From: Ignavibacteria bacterium
Lineage (GTDB): Bacteria; Bacteroidota; Ignavibacteria; Kapaibacteriales; Kapaibacteriaceae
Reading direction: 5' to 3'
NCBI GenBank assembly: GCA_013204605.1
Contig: JABMNI010000041.1
Location: 1-64,000, forward strand
DNA: 64,000 nt
The notes beneath the pieces were generated by a model. The model ran no database searches. It had not been told where the DNA came from and worked only from the letters and a program-made list of their open reading frames with translations. The translations under genes and the position numbers were made by a program. Positions 37,727 to 47,404 of the stretch are shown in pieces. Positions within the stretch are counted from its first letter, which is position 1; each line of letters starts with the position of its first letter.

Positions 37727-39201
37727 GGCACTGGTTCCAACGTGTAGCCGTCCTTGCCATCCTTCATTACAAAACCATTTGACGCAATTTCATCGCGAAG
37801 TGCATCGGCATCGGCCCAACGTTTTTCAGACTTTGCAAGCCAACGTGCCGACGCAATTTTTGCAACGTGCTCTGGAATTTCAGCAAATATTTGTTCAGTG
37901 AATTCCCAAACGTTCAACACGCAATTAACTCCCCACAACACTTCAAGGTACTGCGTGGCCTGGCTGATGTCCAACTCGGCTATCATAATTTTTGGTAACG
38001 CAGAAAATAATTCCGCCAGCGCCCGCGGCATGTGAAGGTCTTCTGCCAAGGCAGTGTATACGCTTTGCTGCAGAAAAAGGGGCTCACCCAACACGCTGAT
38101 ATCAGAACCGATGTAAGATTTCAGATTTGTTTTTTTCAACAACTGCCAAATAAGTTGTTGTATGCGTATGCGAGTTTTGCCGGCAGCCACAACACCATCG
38201 AATGTGAAGTTTAACTTATTTCGGTAATGTCCGCTAATTAGCGAAAACCGCACATCACGAATGTCCAAGCCCCTTTCCAAAAGATCGGTAACTGTGTAGA
38301 AATTATTGAGCGACTTCGACATTTTTCCGCCGTCTACTTCCAAGAATTCTCCGTGGCACCAAAACGTGGCCTGCTCTACAATATGATAACCGGCGCAGCA
38401 CTGCGCTAGTTCATCCTCGTGGTGCGGGAAGCGGTTGTCTACGCCGCCGGTGTGCACATCGAACGGCAGACCCAACAGTTGTTTCGACATTGCAGAACAT
38501 TCAATATGCCAACCCGGACGGCCGGGAAGGTTCTCGCCAGCAACCGTGAAATCCCAAAACGGTTCGTTCCCTTTTCGAGCCTTCCAAAGCACAAAGTCAC
38601 TCACGGAATCGCGGTCATATTCATCTGCATCAATGCGAACTCCTTCGCGAAAGTTCTCCATATCCACGTGAAATATTCTGCCATACGTGTGAGTTTTTCG
38701 GTAAGCTGCAACATTGAAATACACCGAGCCCCCACTAACGTAACCGTACCCCGCATCAATAATTTTCTGCGTCAAATTGCGCATCTCGTCGATATAATCC
38801 GTAGCTCGCGGCATCGCTAAAAAATGTTTGCGCTCTATTCCCAATCGTGCAATATCATTCAAAAACATTTCCGAATAGTACTCCGTTAGCCTCCGCAAAT
38901 TCACCATCGAATCATCAACCTGCGCGCCTAATTCTTTTGGCCAACTTGAACTCCCCATCGCACTGTCGGCAATTGTTTTATCGTCGATATCCGTAATGTT
39001 CATCACCCAGCGCACCCCATAGCCCCCTACCACGCGCATCACGCGCTGCAGAATATCGGCAAACAAAAAGCTCCGCATGTTTCCTATGTGCGCAGTGTTG
39101 TACACCGTGGGTCCGCACGAATAAATGCTAATCTCCCCTTCGGTAAGGGGCTTCACCGGCTGCACAGATTTGGATAAGGCGTTGTATAAACTTACGATCA
39201 T
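37723..39201 (-). CDS. cysS: Cysteinyl-tRNA synthetase
   Basis: IYSCGPTVYNTAHIGNMRSFLFADIL; WHIECSAMS; KMSKSLNNF. Confidence 0.97.
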   Translation of the reverse strand: MIVSLYNALSKSVQPVKPLTEGEISIYSCGPTVYNTAHIGNMRSFLFADILQRVMRVVGGYGVRWVMNITDIDDKTIADSAMGSSSWPKELGAQVDDSMVNLRRLTEYYSEMFLNDIARLGIERKHFLAMPRATDYIDEMRNLTQKIIDAGYGYVSGGSVYFNVAAYRKTHTYGRIFHVDMENFREGVRIDADEYDRDSVSDFVLWKARKGNEPFWDFTVAGENLPGRPGWHIECSAMSKQLLGLPFDVHTGGVDNRFPHHEDELAQCCAGYHIVEQATFWCHGEFLEVDGGKMSKSLNNFYTVTDLLERGLDIRDVRFSLISGHYRNKLNFTFDGVVAAGKTRIRIQQLIWQLLKKTNLKSYIGSDISVLGEPLFLQQSVYTALAEDLHMPRALAELFSALPKIMIAELDISQATQYLEVLWGVNCVLNVWEFTEQIFAEIPEHVAKIASARWLAKSEKRWADADALRDEIASNGFVMKDGKDGYTLEPVP

Positions 39202-39279
39202 TATGAATTACGAATTATGAATTACGAATTGAGGATTAAGGATTGGCATTCTCACATCTACACATTTTCACATTGGGCT

Positions 39280-40533
39280 TCACACATTTTCTTCTCCTCC
39301 TACCCACACGCTCCACACATGGTTCACGCCAAAGTGGTACACTAGTGAACTATACGATGGCACATCATAAATTACGAGGTCAGCAAGTTTTCCAACTTCG
39401 ATAGATCCAACAGAATTACTCATGCGAAGTGCGTGTGCACCGTTTAATGTTGCAGCAACAATGGATTCTTCGATGCTCATGTGCATGTTGGCGCAGGCGA
39501 GCGATAGAACGGTTGACATGTTTTCAGTAAAGCAGCTACCCGGATTACAGTCTGTGGCGAGCGCAACAGTAAGCCCTTTTTCAATCATCTTGCGGGCGGG
39601 TGGGTACGGCAGACGCAGCGTATATGCCGTGCCGGGGAGTAACGTGGCAACGGTGCCAGCTGTTAGCATGGCGTCCATATCAGATTCGGTTGTGAACTCT
39701 AAGTGATCAGCACTAACGGCGCCAAGTTCAGCTGCCATTGCCGACGCACCAATGTTTGATATTTCATCTGCATGAACTTTAACCAAGAAGCCGAGTTTTT
39801 TTGCGGCTAACAAAATTCGTGTTGATTGTTCAACGGTAAAAAATCCAGCATCAGTAAACACATCTACAAACACAGCAAGATTATGCTCGGCAACTTTTGG
39901 AAGCATTTCGTTTATCAAGAGATCGACATACTCATCGGGGGCGTGTTTGAATTCAGGCGGTACATCGTGCGCACCCATGAACGTGGGAACTATGCGTGCC
40001 TCGTGCGTTTCACGCAACAATTCGATTGCTTCAAGTTGAGCTAACTCTGACTCGACGGATAATCCGTAACCGCTTTTAATTTCGATAGTGGTGGTTCCGT
40101 GCATCAGTGCCGACGTAGCAAGCGCTTCGGCAACATCATACAATTCTTGAACCGATGCTTCTCGCACGGCATTCATAGTGGTAAGAATTCCGCCACCTTC
40201 GGCTGCAATTTGTGTGTATGGAACGCCTTGCAGACGCCGTGCAAATTCGTCTGCACGATTGCCTGCAAACACCATGTGCGTGTGCGAATCCACGAAGCCG
40301 GGCATAACCGTCTGACCCGAACAATCAACGAACTCAACGTCATCGTTGCCCAAATGCAGATCCACAATGGCGGCATCAACATCATTGTTGCTTCCAACCC
40401 ATCGAATTTTTTCATCAAACAATATTGCGCCGTTGTTAATCACTCCAAGGTCTTGCATGGCCGCGCCAACCTTAAACAATTCCCCGTTTGCGTTTACAGT
40501 TACTAAACATTCAATGTTCGAAAACAACGTCAT
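39280..40533 (-). CDS. hutI: Imidazolonepropionase
   Basis: VMPGFVDSHTHMVFAGNRADEFARRLQG; KSGYGL; ATDCNPGSC. Confidence 0.95.
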   Translation of the reverse strand: MTLFSNIECLVTVNANGELFKVGAAMQDLGVINNGAILFDEKIRWVGSNNDVDAAIVDLHLGNDDVEFVDCSGQTVMPGFVDSHTHMVFAGNRADEFARRLQGVPYTQIAAEGGGILTTMNAVREASVQELYDVAEALATSALMHGTTTIEIKSGYGLSVESELAQLEAIELLRETHEARIVPTFMGAHDVPPEFKHAPDEYVDLLINEMLPKVAEHNLAVFVDVFTDAGFFTVEQSTRILLAAKKLGFLVKVHADEISNIGASAMAAELGAVSADHLEFTTESDMDAMLTAGTVATLLPGTAYTLRLPYPPARKMIEKGLTVALATDCNPGSCFTENMSTVLSLACANMHMSIEESIVAATLNGAHALRMSNSVGSIEVGKLADLVIYDVPSYSSLVYHFGVNHVWSVWVGGEENV

Positions 40534-40541
40534 GAATTTTC

Positions 40542-40889
40542 CTACGGTTTATGTTCTTTTCGGGAACGGGCTTTCTGGATCTGACGCTCCATGATCAAAT
40601 CCGCCAACATATCTGGCACGTCGGGCGGTAACGCTTTATTAAATACTTCATTTACTTTTTCTTCAGTAACATCAATTCGGTATAACACGGCAAATAATTT
40701 TTCAACATTAGTATTGAGCAGTTCTATTATTCTACTCACCAACTCTGCACGAATTCGCTCATACGTATCGGTGTTTACAATTTCGCCTTCGGCTTCATCG
40801 AAGTCTAAATCAAAAACTCGCGACACATGTTTCACCACCTGTTGCTGAATGTTTGCAGTTGCTTCATCGTCGTCATCAAAGAACATCAT
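40542..40889 (-). CDS. Hypothetical protein
   Basis: MMFFDDDDEATANIQQQVVKHVSRVFDLDFDEAEGE; start taken inside the listed ORF. Confidence 0.55.
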   Translation of the reverse strand: MMFFDDDDEATANIQQQVVKHVSRVFDLDFDEAEGEIVNTDTYERIRAELVSRIIELLNTNVEKLFAVLYRIDVTEEKVNEVFNKALPPDVPDMLADLIMERQIQKARSRKEHKP

Positions 40890-41964
40890 CAAGCCCCTTA
40901 TTCCGCATAGCCTGCACAATGCGTTTTACTTCTTGCGCCCTATCCTTTGGGCATACCAGCGTGGCATCGGGCGTTGCTACCACCACCATATCGCGTAGAC
41001 CCAACGTAGCGACGATGTGATTATCGCCGATGGTGTTTACAATAATCGACGATTCGGTGTCGACAGTTTCTGTCAATCCATACTCAACATTTTCGCCCGG
41101 TTTCAGCGTCCGCAATCTGTCTAACGAATCCCAACTTCCAACGTCATCCCACACAAACGTTGCCGGTTTTACAAAAACATTTTTCGCACGTTCCATTACT
41201 GCATAGTCGATAGAAATGTTTGGGAGCGCCAAGAATGCTTCGGCTTCCTTTTCATTTTCAACGGATTTGTAAAGTGTTGGAAGTGCTGTTGCAATTTCAG
41301 GCACGCATTCTTTCATGGCATTGAACAACGCGTTTGCGCGCCAAAAAAACATTCCGCTGTTCCACAAATATTCTCTGCCGCGCACGTAAAGCAAAGCAGT
41401 TTCTACATCTGGTTTTTCTTTGAAACTTTGCACGGTGCGGATATCGCCTTCTACCGCATTCCCAAAGTGAATATATCCGTAACCAGTTTCGGGGCGGCTG
41501 GGTGGGATTCCCAGCGTTACCAACGCATCTTGCTTTTCCGCAAACATCAATGCGATTTTTACATCTGTTCTAAAATTTTCTTCGTTGCCAATAAAGTGAT
41601 CCGCGGTCAACACCGCCATCGTAGCATCAGCTTGTTCACTTTGCGAATTCATTTGTTCGCGCTGTAAAATAATACTTGCCGCCAATGCCAAGCACGGAGC
41701 CGTATTCCGTTTGCCTGGTTCGGCAATTACATTCTCAGCGGGAAAATTCGGCATGGCTTCGATGATGGCCGGCTTAAGTACTTCACTCGTGATAATCAGA
41801 ATATTTTGTTGTGGAACCAGAGGTTCGATGCGATCAATTGCTTCTTGCAACATAGTTTTTGTTGTGCTTGTAAGCATCAACAATTGCTTTGGTTTTTTAA
41901 TTCTGCTGTAAGGCCAAAAACGCTCCCCAGAGCCCCCTGCCATAATTACTACATAGGATTTCAT
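40876..41964 (-). CDS. Mannose-1-phosphate guanylyltransferase
   Basis: VIMAGGSGERFWPYSRIKKPKQLL; VLTADHFIG; EKPDVETA; WNSGMFFW. Confidence 0.93.
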   Translation of the reverse strand: MKSYVVIMAGGSGERFWPYSRIKKPKQLLMLTSTTKTMLQEAIDRIEPLVPQQNILIITSEVLKPAIIEAMPNFPAENVIAEPGKRNTAPCLALAASIILQREQMNSQSEQADATMAVLTADHFIGNEENFRTDVKIALMFAEKQDALVTLGIPPSRPETGYGYIHFGNAVEGDIRTVQSFKEKPDVETALLYVRGREYLWNSGMFFWRANALFNAMKECVPEIATALPTLYKSVENEKEAEAFLALPNISIDYAVMERAKNVFVKPATFVWDDVGSWDSLDRLRTLKPGENVEYGLTETVDTESSIIVNTIGDNHIVATLGLRDMVVVATPDATLVCPKDRAQEVKRIVQAMRNKGLDDVL

Positions 41965-42959
41965 TTCGGTTGTAGGTGCTCCATAATCTGAATTGCATTT
42001 GTGGCGGCGCCCTTGCGCAGGTTATTTGCCACAACCCATAAATGTACGCCGTTTTTCACCGATGCATCCGTGCGAATGCGACCAACGAAAACTTCATCCC
42101 GGTCAGTCACAAATTTTGGCGTAGGATACAAATCATTTTGCGGGTCGTCCATCACCACAATTCCAGGCGAATTTTTCAACAGTTCTCGCACTTCGTTGGC
42201 GGTAGCTGGCTGTGTGGTTTCAACATTTACACTTTCGGCATGACCGCCCAACACAGGCACACGCACACACGTAACTGCAATTCGCAGCTCTGGAAGATGC
42301 ATAATGCGGCGCGTTTCATTCACCATCTTCAGTTCCTCCTCCGTGCTCTCGCCATTCATGAACGTGTGGAACACCGTGTTAAACGCAACCGTGTGCGGCG
42401 TAATTCGCGCCGTAGGTTCGCGTCCGGCTATTTCATCCGTCAGTTGTTGCACGCCTTTTTGACCCGCCCCACTCACCGACTGATACGTGCTAACCACAAC
42501 GCGCTCGAGTCCAAATTTTTCTGCAAGGGGCTTTAGGGCAACCACCAATTGAATAGTCGAGCAATTTGGATTGGCAATGATCCCTTTATGAGTTGAAATA
42601 TCGTGCGCGTTTACTTCTGGCACTATAAGCGGCACGTTGGGGTCTAAACGAAACGCGCTGCTATTATCAATCACCACGCAGCCGGCATCGGCAAACTTCT
42701 GAGCATATTCCCTACTAATCGCACCACCCGCGCTAAACAACGCCACTTGCACGGTTGACGGATTAAATCCGCGCAAGGCCTGAACTGTAATGTTCAGCTT
42801 AGGTGCATCTACGTCAAACTCGCCATATTGAATGGTTTGTCCAGCCGATCTGTCCGAGGCCAACAGGCTAATATTTTCAGCCGCATACCCACGCTCGTAC
42901 AAGCCCTGCAGCATCGTGCGTCCAACCAAACCCGTAGCACCAACAATTGCAATCTTCAT
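41961..42959 (-). CDS. asd: Aspartate-semialdehyde dehydrogenase
   Basis: IAIVGATGLVGRTML; NPNCSTIQLVVAL; TYQSVSGAG. Confidence 0.97.
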   Translation of the reverse strand: MKIAIVGATGLVGRTMLQGLYERGYAAENISLLASDRSAGQTIQYGEFDVDAPKLNITVQALRGFNPSTVQVALFSAGGAISREYAQKFADAGCVVIDNSSAFRLDPNVPLIVPEVNAHDISTHKGIIANPNCSTIQLVVALKPLAEKFGLERVVVSTYQSVSGAGQKGVQQLTDEIAGREPTARITPHTVAFNTVFHTFMNGESTEEELKMVNETRRIMHLPELRIAVTCVRVPVLGGHAESVNVETTQPATANEVRELLKNSPGIVVMDDPQNDLYPTPKFVTDRDEVFVGRIRTDASVKNGVHLWVVANNLRKGAATNAIQIMEHLQPK

Positions 42960-43007
42960 AGATGCGAAATTACGGAATGCAGGAACGCACCGGGTGCAAT
43001 TGCTTAA

Positions 43008-43310
43008 TTACAGATCCTGTGTTTTCCTCACTACGAAATTCATCTCAATCAAGTCTGTACCCAAACGCTGCGAAATTCGGGCCAGCACCCTGAGAGTTGG
43101 GTTTGCGTTCGATTGAATGAGCGCCGTAACCTGCGCCTCGGTCAATCCGGTCTTCTCTGCCAACTGTTTTTGATTCAGTTTTTGTTCGCCCATCACCTCT
43201 ATTAGTCTAGTGGCAAGTTTGTGTTGCCATGTCCAATATTTCCGATCGTCCGGCTGCACGCTGGCAAGAATTTTTTCGTAAATGCTCATAATTGTGCTCC
43301 TACAATTCAA
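43008..43310 (-). CDS. XRE-family HTH antitoxin
   Basis: LIEVMGEQKLNQKQLAEKTGLTEAQVTALIQSNANPTL. Confidence 0.85.
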   Translation of the reverse strand: MNCRSTIMSIYEKILASVQPDDRKYWTWQHKLATRLIEVMGEQKLNQKQLAEKTGLTEAQVTALIQSNANPTLRVLARISQRLGTDLIEMNFVVRKTQDL

Positions 43311-43800
43311 ATGTCAATTCGTCAACATCACTTACCACTAAAACACCACTACTATCAATGCCAACAACCCCGAAATCTAATCTGGTTTCTACCTGCCTAG
43401 CTACTTTCGAAATGAACAACGCATCTTTCAACAACTCTGGCCATTGTTGTATTGAGACATTCTTGGTTTTCAGACCGCCCGATCCAATCAGCATCGTCGT
43501 CGCTTTCGAACCCAGATAGCAGCACAATAATCGTGCAGGACAATACGATATTGGGTTTGAAAGTATTCCGTTGTGCTTGTACATAGCGTAAATACCTGGA
43601 CTCATCTCAAACCGCAATCTATCTGGACTGATATACTCCAACGTCAACAAATATTCAATAAACGTCACCAATTGTTGAGCAATACTTGGGTTCAAATGGT
43701 AAAGCTTTTCAAGAAACTGATCAACCAATACCACTCCGTCGCATTCGATGGCATACAATACAACTATCCCTCTGCGCCACAATTTGATTTTTATTTCCAC
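43300..43800 (-). CDS. RelE/Gp49-like toxin candidate upstream of the HTH gene
   Basis: LRFEMSPGIYAMYKHNGILSNPISYCPARLLCCYLGSKATTMLI; overlaps the HTH ORF by 11 nt, toxin-first order. Confidence 0.6.
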   Translation of the reverse strand: MEIKIKLWRRGIVVLYAIECDGVVLVDQFLEKLYHLNPSIAQQLVTFIEYLLTLEYISPDRLRFEMSPGIYAMYKHNGILSNPISYCPARLLCCYLGSKATTMLIGSGGLKTKNVSIQQWPELLKDALFISKVARQVETRLDFGVVGIDSSGVLVVSDVDELTFEL

Positions 43801-43942
43801 GTGTGTTCTGAGTCATTACAATATAATATAATTTTCAACACAAATTGCCCCTGTTGAGTGGGGAGTATCATTGCAAAGCCGTGCATACGGAGCCGTGTAA
43901 TGTGACATTCCTACACTCACAAACTTCAACGACGTCCTATTT

Positions 43943-44674
43943 TTGCACATGATCCTTCGCTTACTATTATTTTGTTCCCTGCTGGCGCTTCCCCTGCACG
44001 CCCAAGACTGCACCAACCTACCCTTCGAGGTGCAACTTGCCCACGACGTAAACCATTGGGGGGGCAGCGGATTCCATTCCGCATCGGGCGTTGTGAGCGA
44101 TGCCCTTTTGCCCCTTACCATAGGCGTCCCCGTCATGCTGGTAGCGTATGGCGCGCTGGAGATGCAAATTTTTGAGGGGGCTGAGGGGTACCGTCACAAA
44201 TACGCGTTTCAGTCCGGACTCGAAATTGCATCGAGTTTGGTGGCGGCCTATGGCACGGTATTCATTGCTAAGAAAATCTTCGGCCGTGCTCGGCCCTACC
44301 AGGAACACCCCGATTGTATCACGAACTACCGCGATGATGCCTATGGGTCCTTCCCCAGCGGCCACAGCGCCGGTTCGGCCGCTCTGGCCACCTCGCTCAG
44401 CCTTGCCTATCCCGAGTGGTATGTAATTGCCCCAAGCGTGGCCTACGCCCTGTACACAGGCTTCTCCCGAATGCATCTTGGAATGCACTATTTAAGCGAT
44501 GTTGTAGGGGGCTATGCAGTTGGGGTCGGAGCCGCCGTGGTGGTCCATTTACTTCGAAATCATTTTTTCCCATACGAAGGCGAAGGAATGGCCACCAACA
44601 CTCAACAAAATTTTCCACGTCTTGCCGTGCTGAATCCGTACCAGCCGGTGTTTGCCGTTACGATCCCGTTTTAG
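43943..44674 (+). CDS. PAP2-family phosphatase
   Basis: KKIFGRARPYQE, SFPSGHSAGSAALA, SRMHLGMHYLSDVVGGY. Confidence 0.93.
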   Translation: MHMILRLLLFCSLLALPLHAQDCTNLPFEVQLAHDVNHWGGSGFHSASGVVSDALLPLTIGVPVMLVAYGALEMQIFEGAEGYRHKYAFQSGLEIASSLVAAYGTVFIAKKIFGRARPYQEHPDCITNYRDDAYGSFPSGHSAGSAALATSLSLAYPEWYVIAPSVAYALYTGFSRMHLGMHYLSDVVGGYAVGVGAAVVVHLLRNHFFPYEGEGMATNTQQNFPRLAVLNPYQPVFAVTIPF

Positions 44675-44682
44675 ATTTCTGC

Positions 44683-45150
44683 GGGCGACGCATGCGTCGC
44701 CCTTACTCGGGGATAGGTTGCGTGTAACAGCATCGTCATTAACATTTTCACATTTTTACATTTTCTCATTGGCATTCTCATATTCGCACATTTACACATT
44801 GGGCTTCCCTCCCGGCTATTTTCTCCGGGCGACGCATGCGTCGCCCCAACTTGAAGATAGTTTGCGTGAATATGTTCGAAAAGAGAACTTCGTTTTTACG
44901 TCACATTATTTATTGCAGATTACGCATTGGCATTGGCATTCTCACATTTTCACATTTTCACATTTACACATTGGGCTTCGCTCCCGGTTATTTTCTCCGG
45001 GCGACGCATGCTCGCCCCAACTTGAAGATAGTTTGCGTGAATTGGTTCGACAAAGTAACTTCGTTAACACACTACATTATAAATTGTTGATTGGCATTGG
45101 CATTGGCATTGGCATTGGCATTCTCATATTTACACATTTACACATTTGAC
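44683..45150. repeat. Intergenic composite repeat, three units: 20-bp palindrome + spacer + CACATTTN/GGCATT arrays
   Basis: GGGCGACGCATGCGTCGCCC at 44683-44702 and 44827-44846, imperfect at ~44999-45017; ttggcattggcattctcacattttcacatt blocks between them. Confidence 0.9.
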
Positions 45151-45161
45151 TTCCCCACATT

Positions 45162-45950
45162 ATGAAGATAGCTGCCGTTCAATTCACCCCTGAGTTCAAA
45201 AACGTTGACAAGAACGTTCAGCATATTCTTGATCACGTTGTGAACGCACAATCGGATTTGGTTGTAATGCCGGAACTGGCCACGTCGGGATACTTCTTTT
45301 TGAGCGCTGCCGAGGCGGCGCCATACTCGCACGAAACAGATAGCCCCTTCATAAAAAAATTAGAGTCCGAAGCGGTTGCAAACAACACGGTGGTGGTGTG
45401 TGGATTTATCGAGAACAGCAACGGGGTTTTGTATAACAGCGCGGTGGTGGTGGGCAAGGGAGTTGCAAAATACGTGTACCGCAAAACGCATTTGTTTTAC
45501 AAGGAGCATCAAGTTTTTGAAAGGGGCGATACGGGATTTGGTGTGGTGAATATTCCGCATTTGGATTGCAATCTGGGCGTGATGATTTGTTATGACTGGC
45601 GGTTTCCGGAGTCGGCGCGGACGCTGGCGTTGCGCGGTGCCGATGTGATTGCGTGTCCCTCGAATCTTGTTACCAACATCTGGCGGATGGCCATGCCAGT
45701 GCGCGCGCTCGAGAACAAGGTGTACTTGGCGGTTGCTAATCGCGCGGGTACAGAATCGAACGACGGCGAAGAAGTAACGTTTAACGCTGATAGTGTGATT
45801 TACGGTTATAACGGCAGCGTGTTAAACCAAGCGTCTACCACTGATAACATGGTAGTTGTGGCCGACATCAATCCATCTGAAACGCGCGACAAATCGTTTA
45901 ATGATGTGAATGATATTTTCAAGGATCGAAGGCCGGAAATATACGAATGA
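45162..45950 (+). CDS. Carbon-nitrogen hydrolase (nitrilase superfamily)
   Basis: MKIAAVQFTPEFKNV; PELATSGYFF; GVMICYDWRFPESARTLALRGADVI. Confidence 0.93.
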   Translation: MKIAAVQFTPEFKNVDKNVQHILDHVVNAQSDLVVMPELATSGYFFLSAAEAAPYSHETDSPFIKKLESEAVANNTVVVCGFIENSNGVLYNSAVVVGKGVAKYVYRKTHLFYKEHQVFERGDTGFGVVNIPHLDCNLGVMICYDWRFPESARTLALRGADVIACPSNLVTNIWRMAMPVRALENKVYLAVANRAGTESNDGEEVTFNADSVIYGYNGSVLNQASTTDNMVVVADINPSETRDKSFNDVNDIFKDRRPEIYE

Positions 45951-46035
45951 CAATTAGCAATTAGCAGTCCCGAGCGCGACGAGGGACGAGAGGGACAATT
46001 AGCAAGTAACAACTTGCAGTCCGGAGTGAAACGCG
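45950..46035. repeat. Intergenic ATTAGCA heptamers + GTCCCGAGCGCGACGAGGGAC
   Basis: caattagcaattagcagtcccgagcgcgacgagggacgagagggac; shares core with 49-73. Confidence 0.85.
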
Positions 46036-46150
46036 AGACGAACAGTAAATTCCGAAAATTGAACCCTTGTTTCCTAGGTTGAATTGGTCAGACACGTTCA
46101 CGATAGTCGGAAAGGAACTGATTCAATCGGCCCGTCACCGTCAGGGTACC

Positions 46151-47404
46151 CTACTTCAACAAAACAACTCCCTGAGAAACCGCGGCATTTAAACTGCTCA
46201 CCACCACTCGATACATTCCTGGTGGAAGGGGGCTTAACTCCACCGCGAATGTTCTGCCTACGAACGTTGTATGCATCGATGTTTGTCCAAACATATCAAC
46301 AACTGAAATGGTGTGTTCCTGTGCGCCATCTTCATCCAACGTGATGGTAAGGGGGCCAACTGTCGGGTTTGGATGCATGGTGATTTTTCCTGAGTGTGGG
46401 AGTTCCTGAACAGAAACGGGAACGGTTCGTCTGAGAATCACGCGCTGGTTACCAACGGCAACAATTGTGTTGCCGGAGATGGCAATGTCGTTTATCGGTT
46501 CGTACAAAATTCCGTCATAATCCAACTCCCAGGTAAATCCGCCATCTGTTGTAAGGTAGATATCTCCTTGATTGTCGCCCGCAAATCCATGCAATTCATC
46601 GGCAAAGGCCATCGCCGTTATCGTGTATGGCAACTCGGTCTGGGGCTCATGCCAGGTAAGACCCGAGTCGGAAGTAAAAGCAATATTCTTTGTGAACGAG
46701 GCAGATTTGTAACGATTACCACCGACCCATAGATGGTGTGGCATTATGGCCTCCAGCGCGTTAACCCGGAAACTTGACGATATCTTGTTCAAATTTGGTG
46801 GGAATATGTACTTCTTCCCATACTTCATCATAACCTCTCCCCCTACGCCTGCAATAGACTGAGTCCAACCACCAAAAAATGCAATGCTGTCACCACGAAC
46901 AATTAGAGTTTCACAATATGAACAACCACCTATCTGATTAATCCATGTGGCACCGCCATTTGTGGTGTATGAGTACACAGCGCCTGCGGGACCCAATACA
47001 TGTCCGTAGAGTTCACTATTAAATCCGATGCCCACGGCATACGACCTCGTTCCGTCACTCGCTAGCACCCTGTGCACACTATCCCACGTCATGCCAGCAT
47101 CGGTGGTTTTGAATACATATTCACCGGCAACATACCCCGTATGAGCAGTGGGAAAACTCACCGCATGAAAGCTCTGCCCCTTGGCTTCTTTAGGTTCGAT
47201 CTTTAGCCACGTTCTCCCTGCGTCCGTTGTTCTAACTACAAAGGGTCCACCAACTGTATAACCCGTATCGGCATTTACAAAGTCAACATCTGTCAGATCA
47301 ACTCCGTCACAAGGGCACAAGAGCCTTTCCCAAACAGCGTTTTGAGCTCGGGCCAAACTTATTAAAGCGAGCATAGCTAATACAACTGAAATAAAGATCC
47401 TCAT
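46151..47404 (-). CDS. Secreted YCF48/BNR-like protein with T9SS sorting domain
   Basis: Signal peptide; TTDAGRTW, TTDAGMTW, TTDGGFTW; MHPNPTVGPLTITL...LPPGMYRVVVSSL. Confidence 0.85.
   Translation of the reverse strand: MRIFISVVLAMLALISLARAQNAVWERLLCPCDGVDLTDVDFVNADTGYTVGGPFVVRTTDAGRTWLKIEPKEAKGQSFHAVSFPTAHTGYVAGEYVFKTTDAGMTWDSVHRVLASDGTRSYAVGIGFNSELYGHVLGPAGAVYSYTTNGGATWINQIGGCSYCETLIVRGDSIAFFGGWTQSIAGVGGEVMMKYGKKYIFPPNLNKISSSFRVNALEAIMPHHLWVGGNRYKSASFTKNIAFTSDSGLTWHEPQTELPYTITAMAFADELHGFAGDNQGDIYLTTDGGFTWELDYDGILYEPINDIAISGNTIVAVGNQRVILRRTVPVSVQELPHSGKITMHPNPTVGPLTITLDEDGAQEHTISVVDMFGQTSMHTTFVGRTFAVELSPLPPGMYRVVVSSLNAAVSQGVVLLK

Noticed and set aside
44752-45149. 165-aa ORF over the intergenic arrays (44652-45149 in the track)
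   Set aside because: Translation is low-complexity repeats (GIGIGIGI, HIFTFSHLHI); no coding evidence.
45085-45150. ggcattggcattggcatt and cacattt arrays as a CRISPR-like array
   Set aside because: Units of 6-8 bp without unique spacers; simple-sequence arrays.
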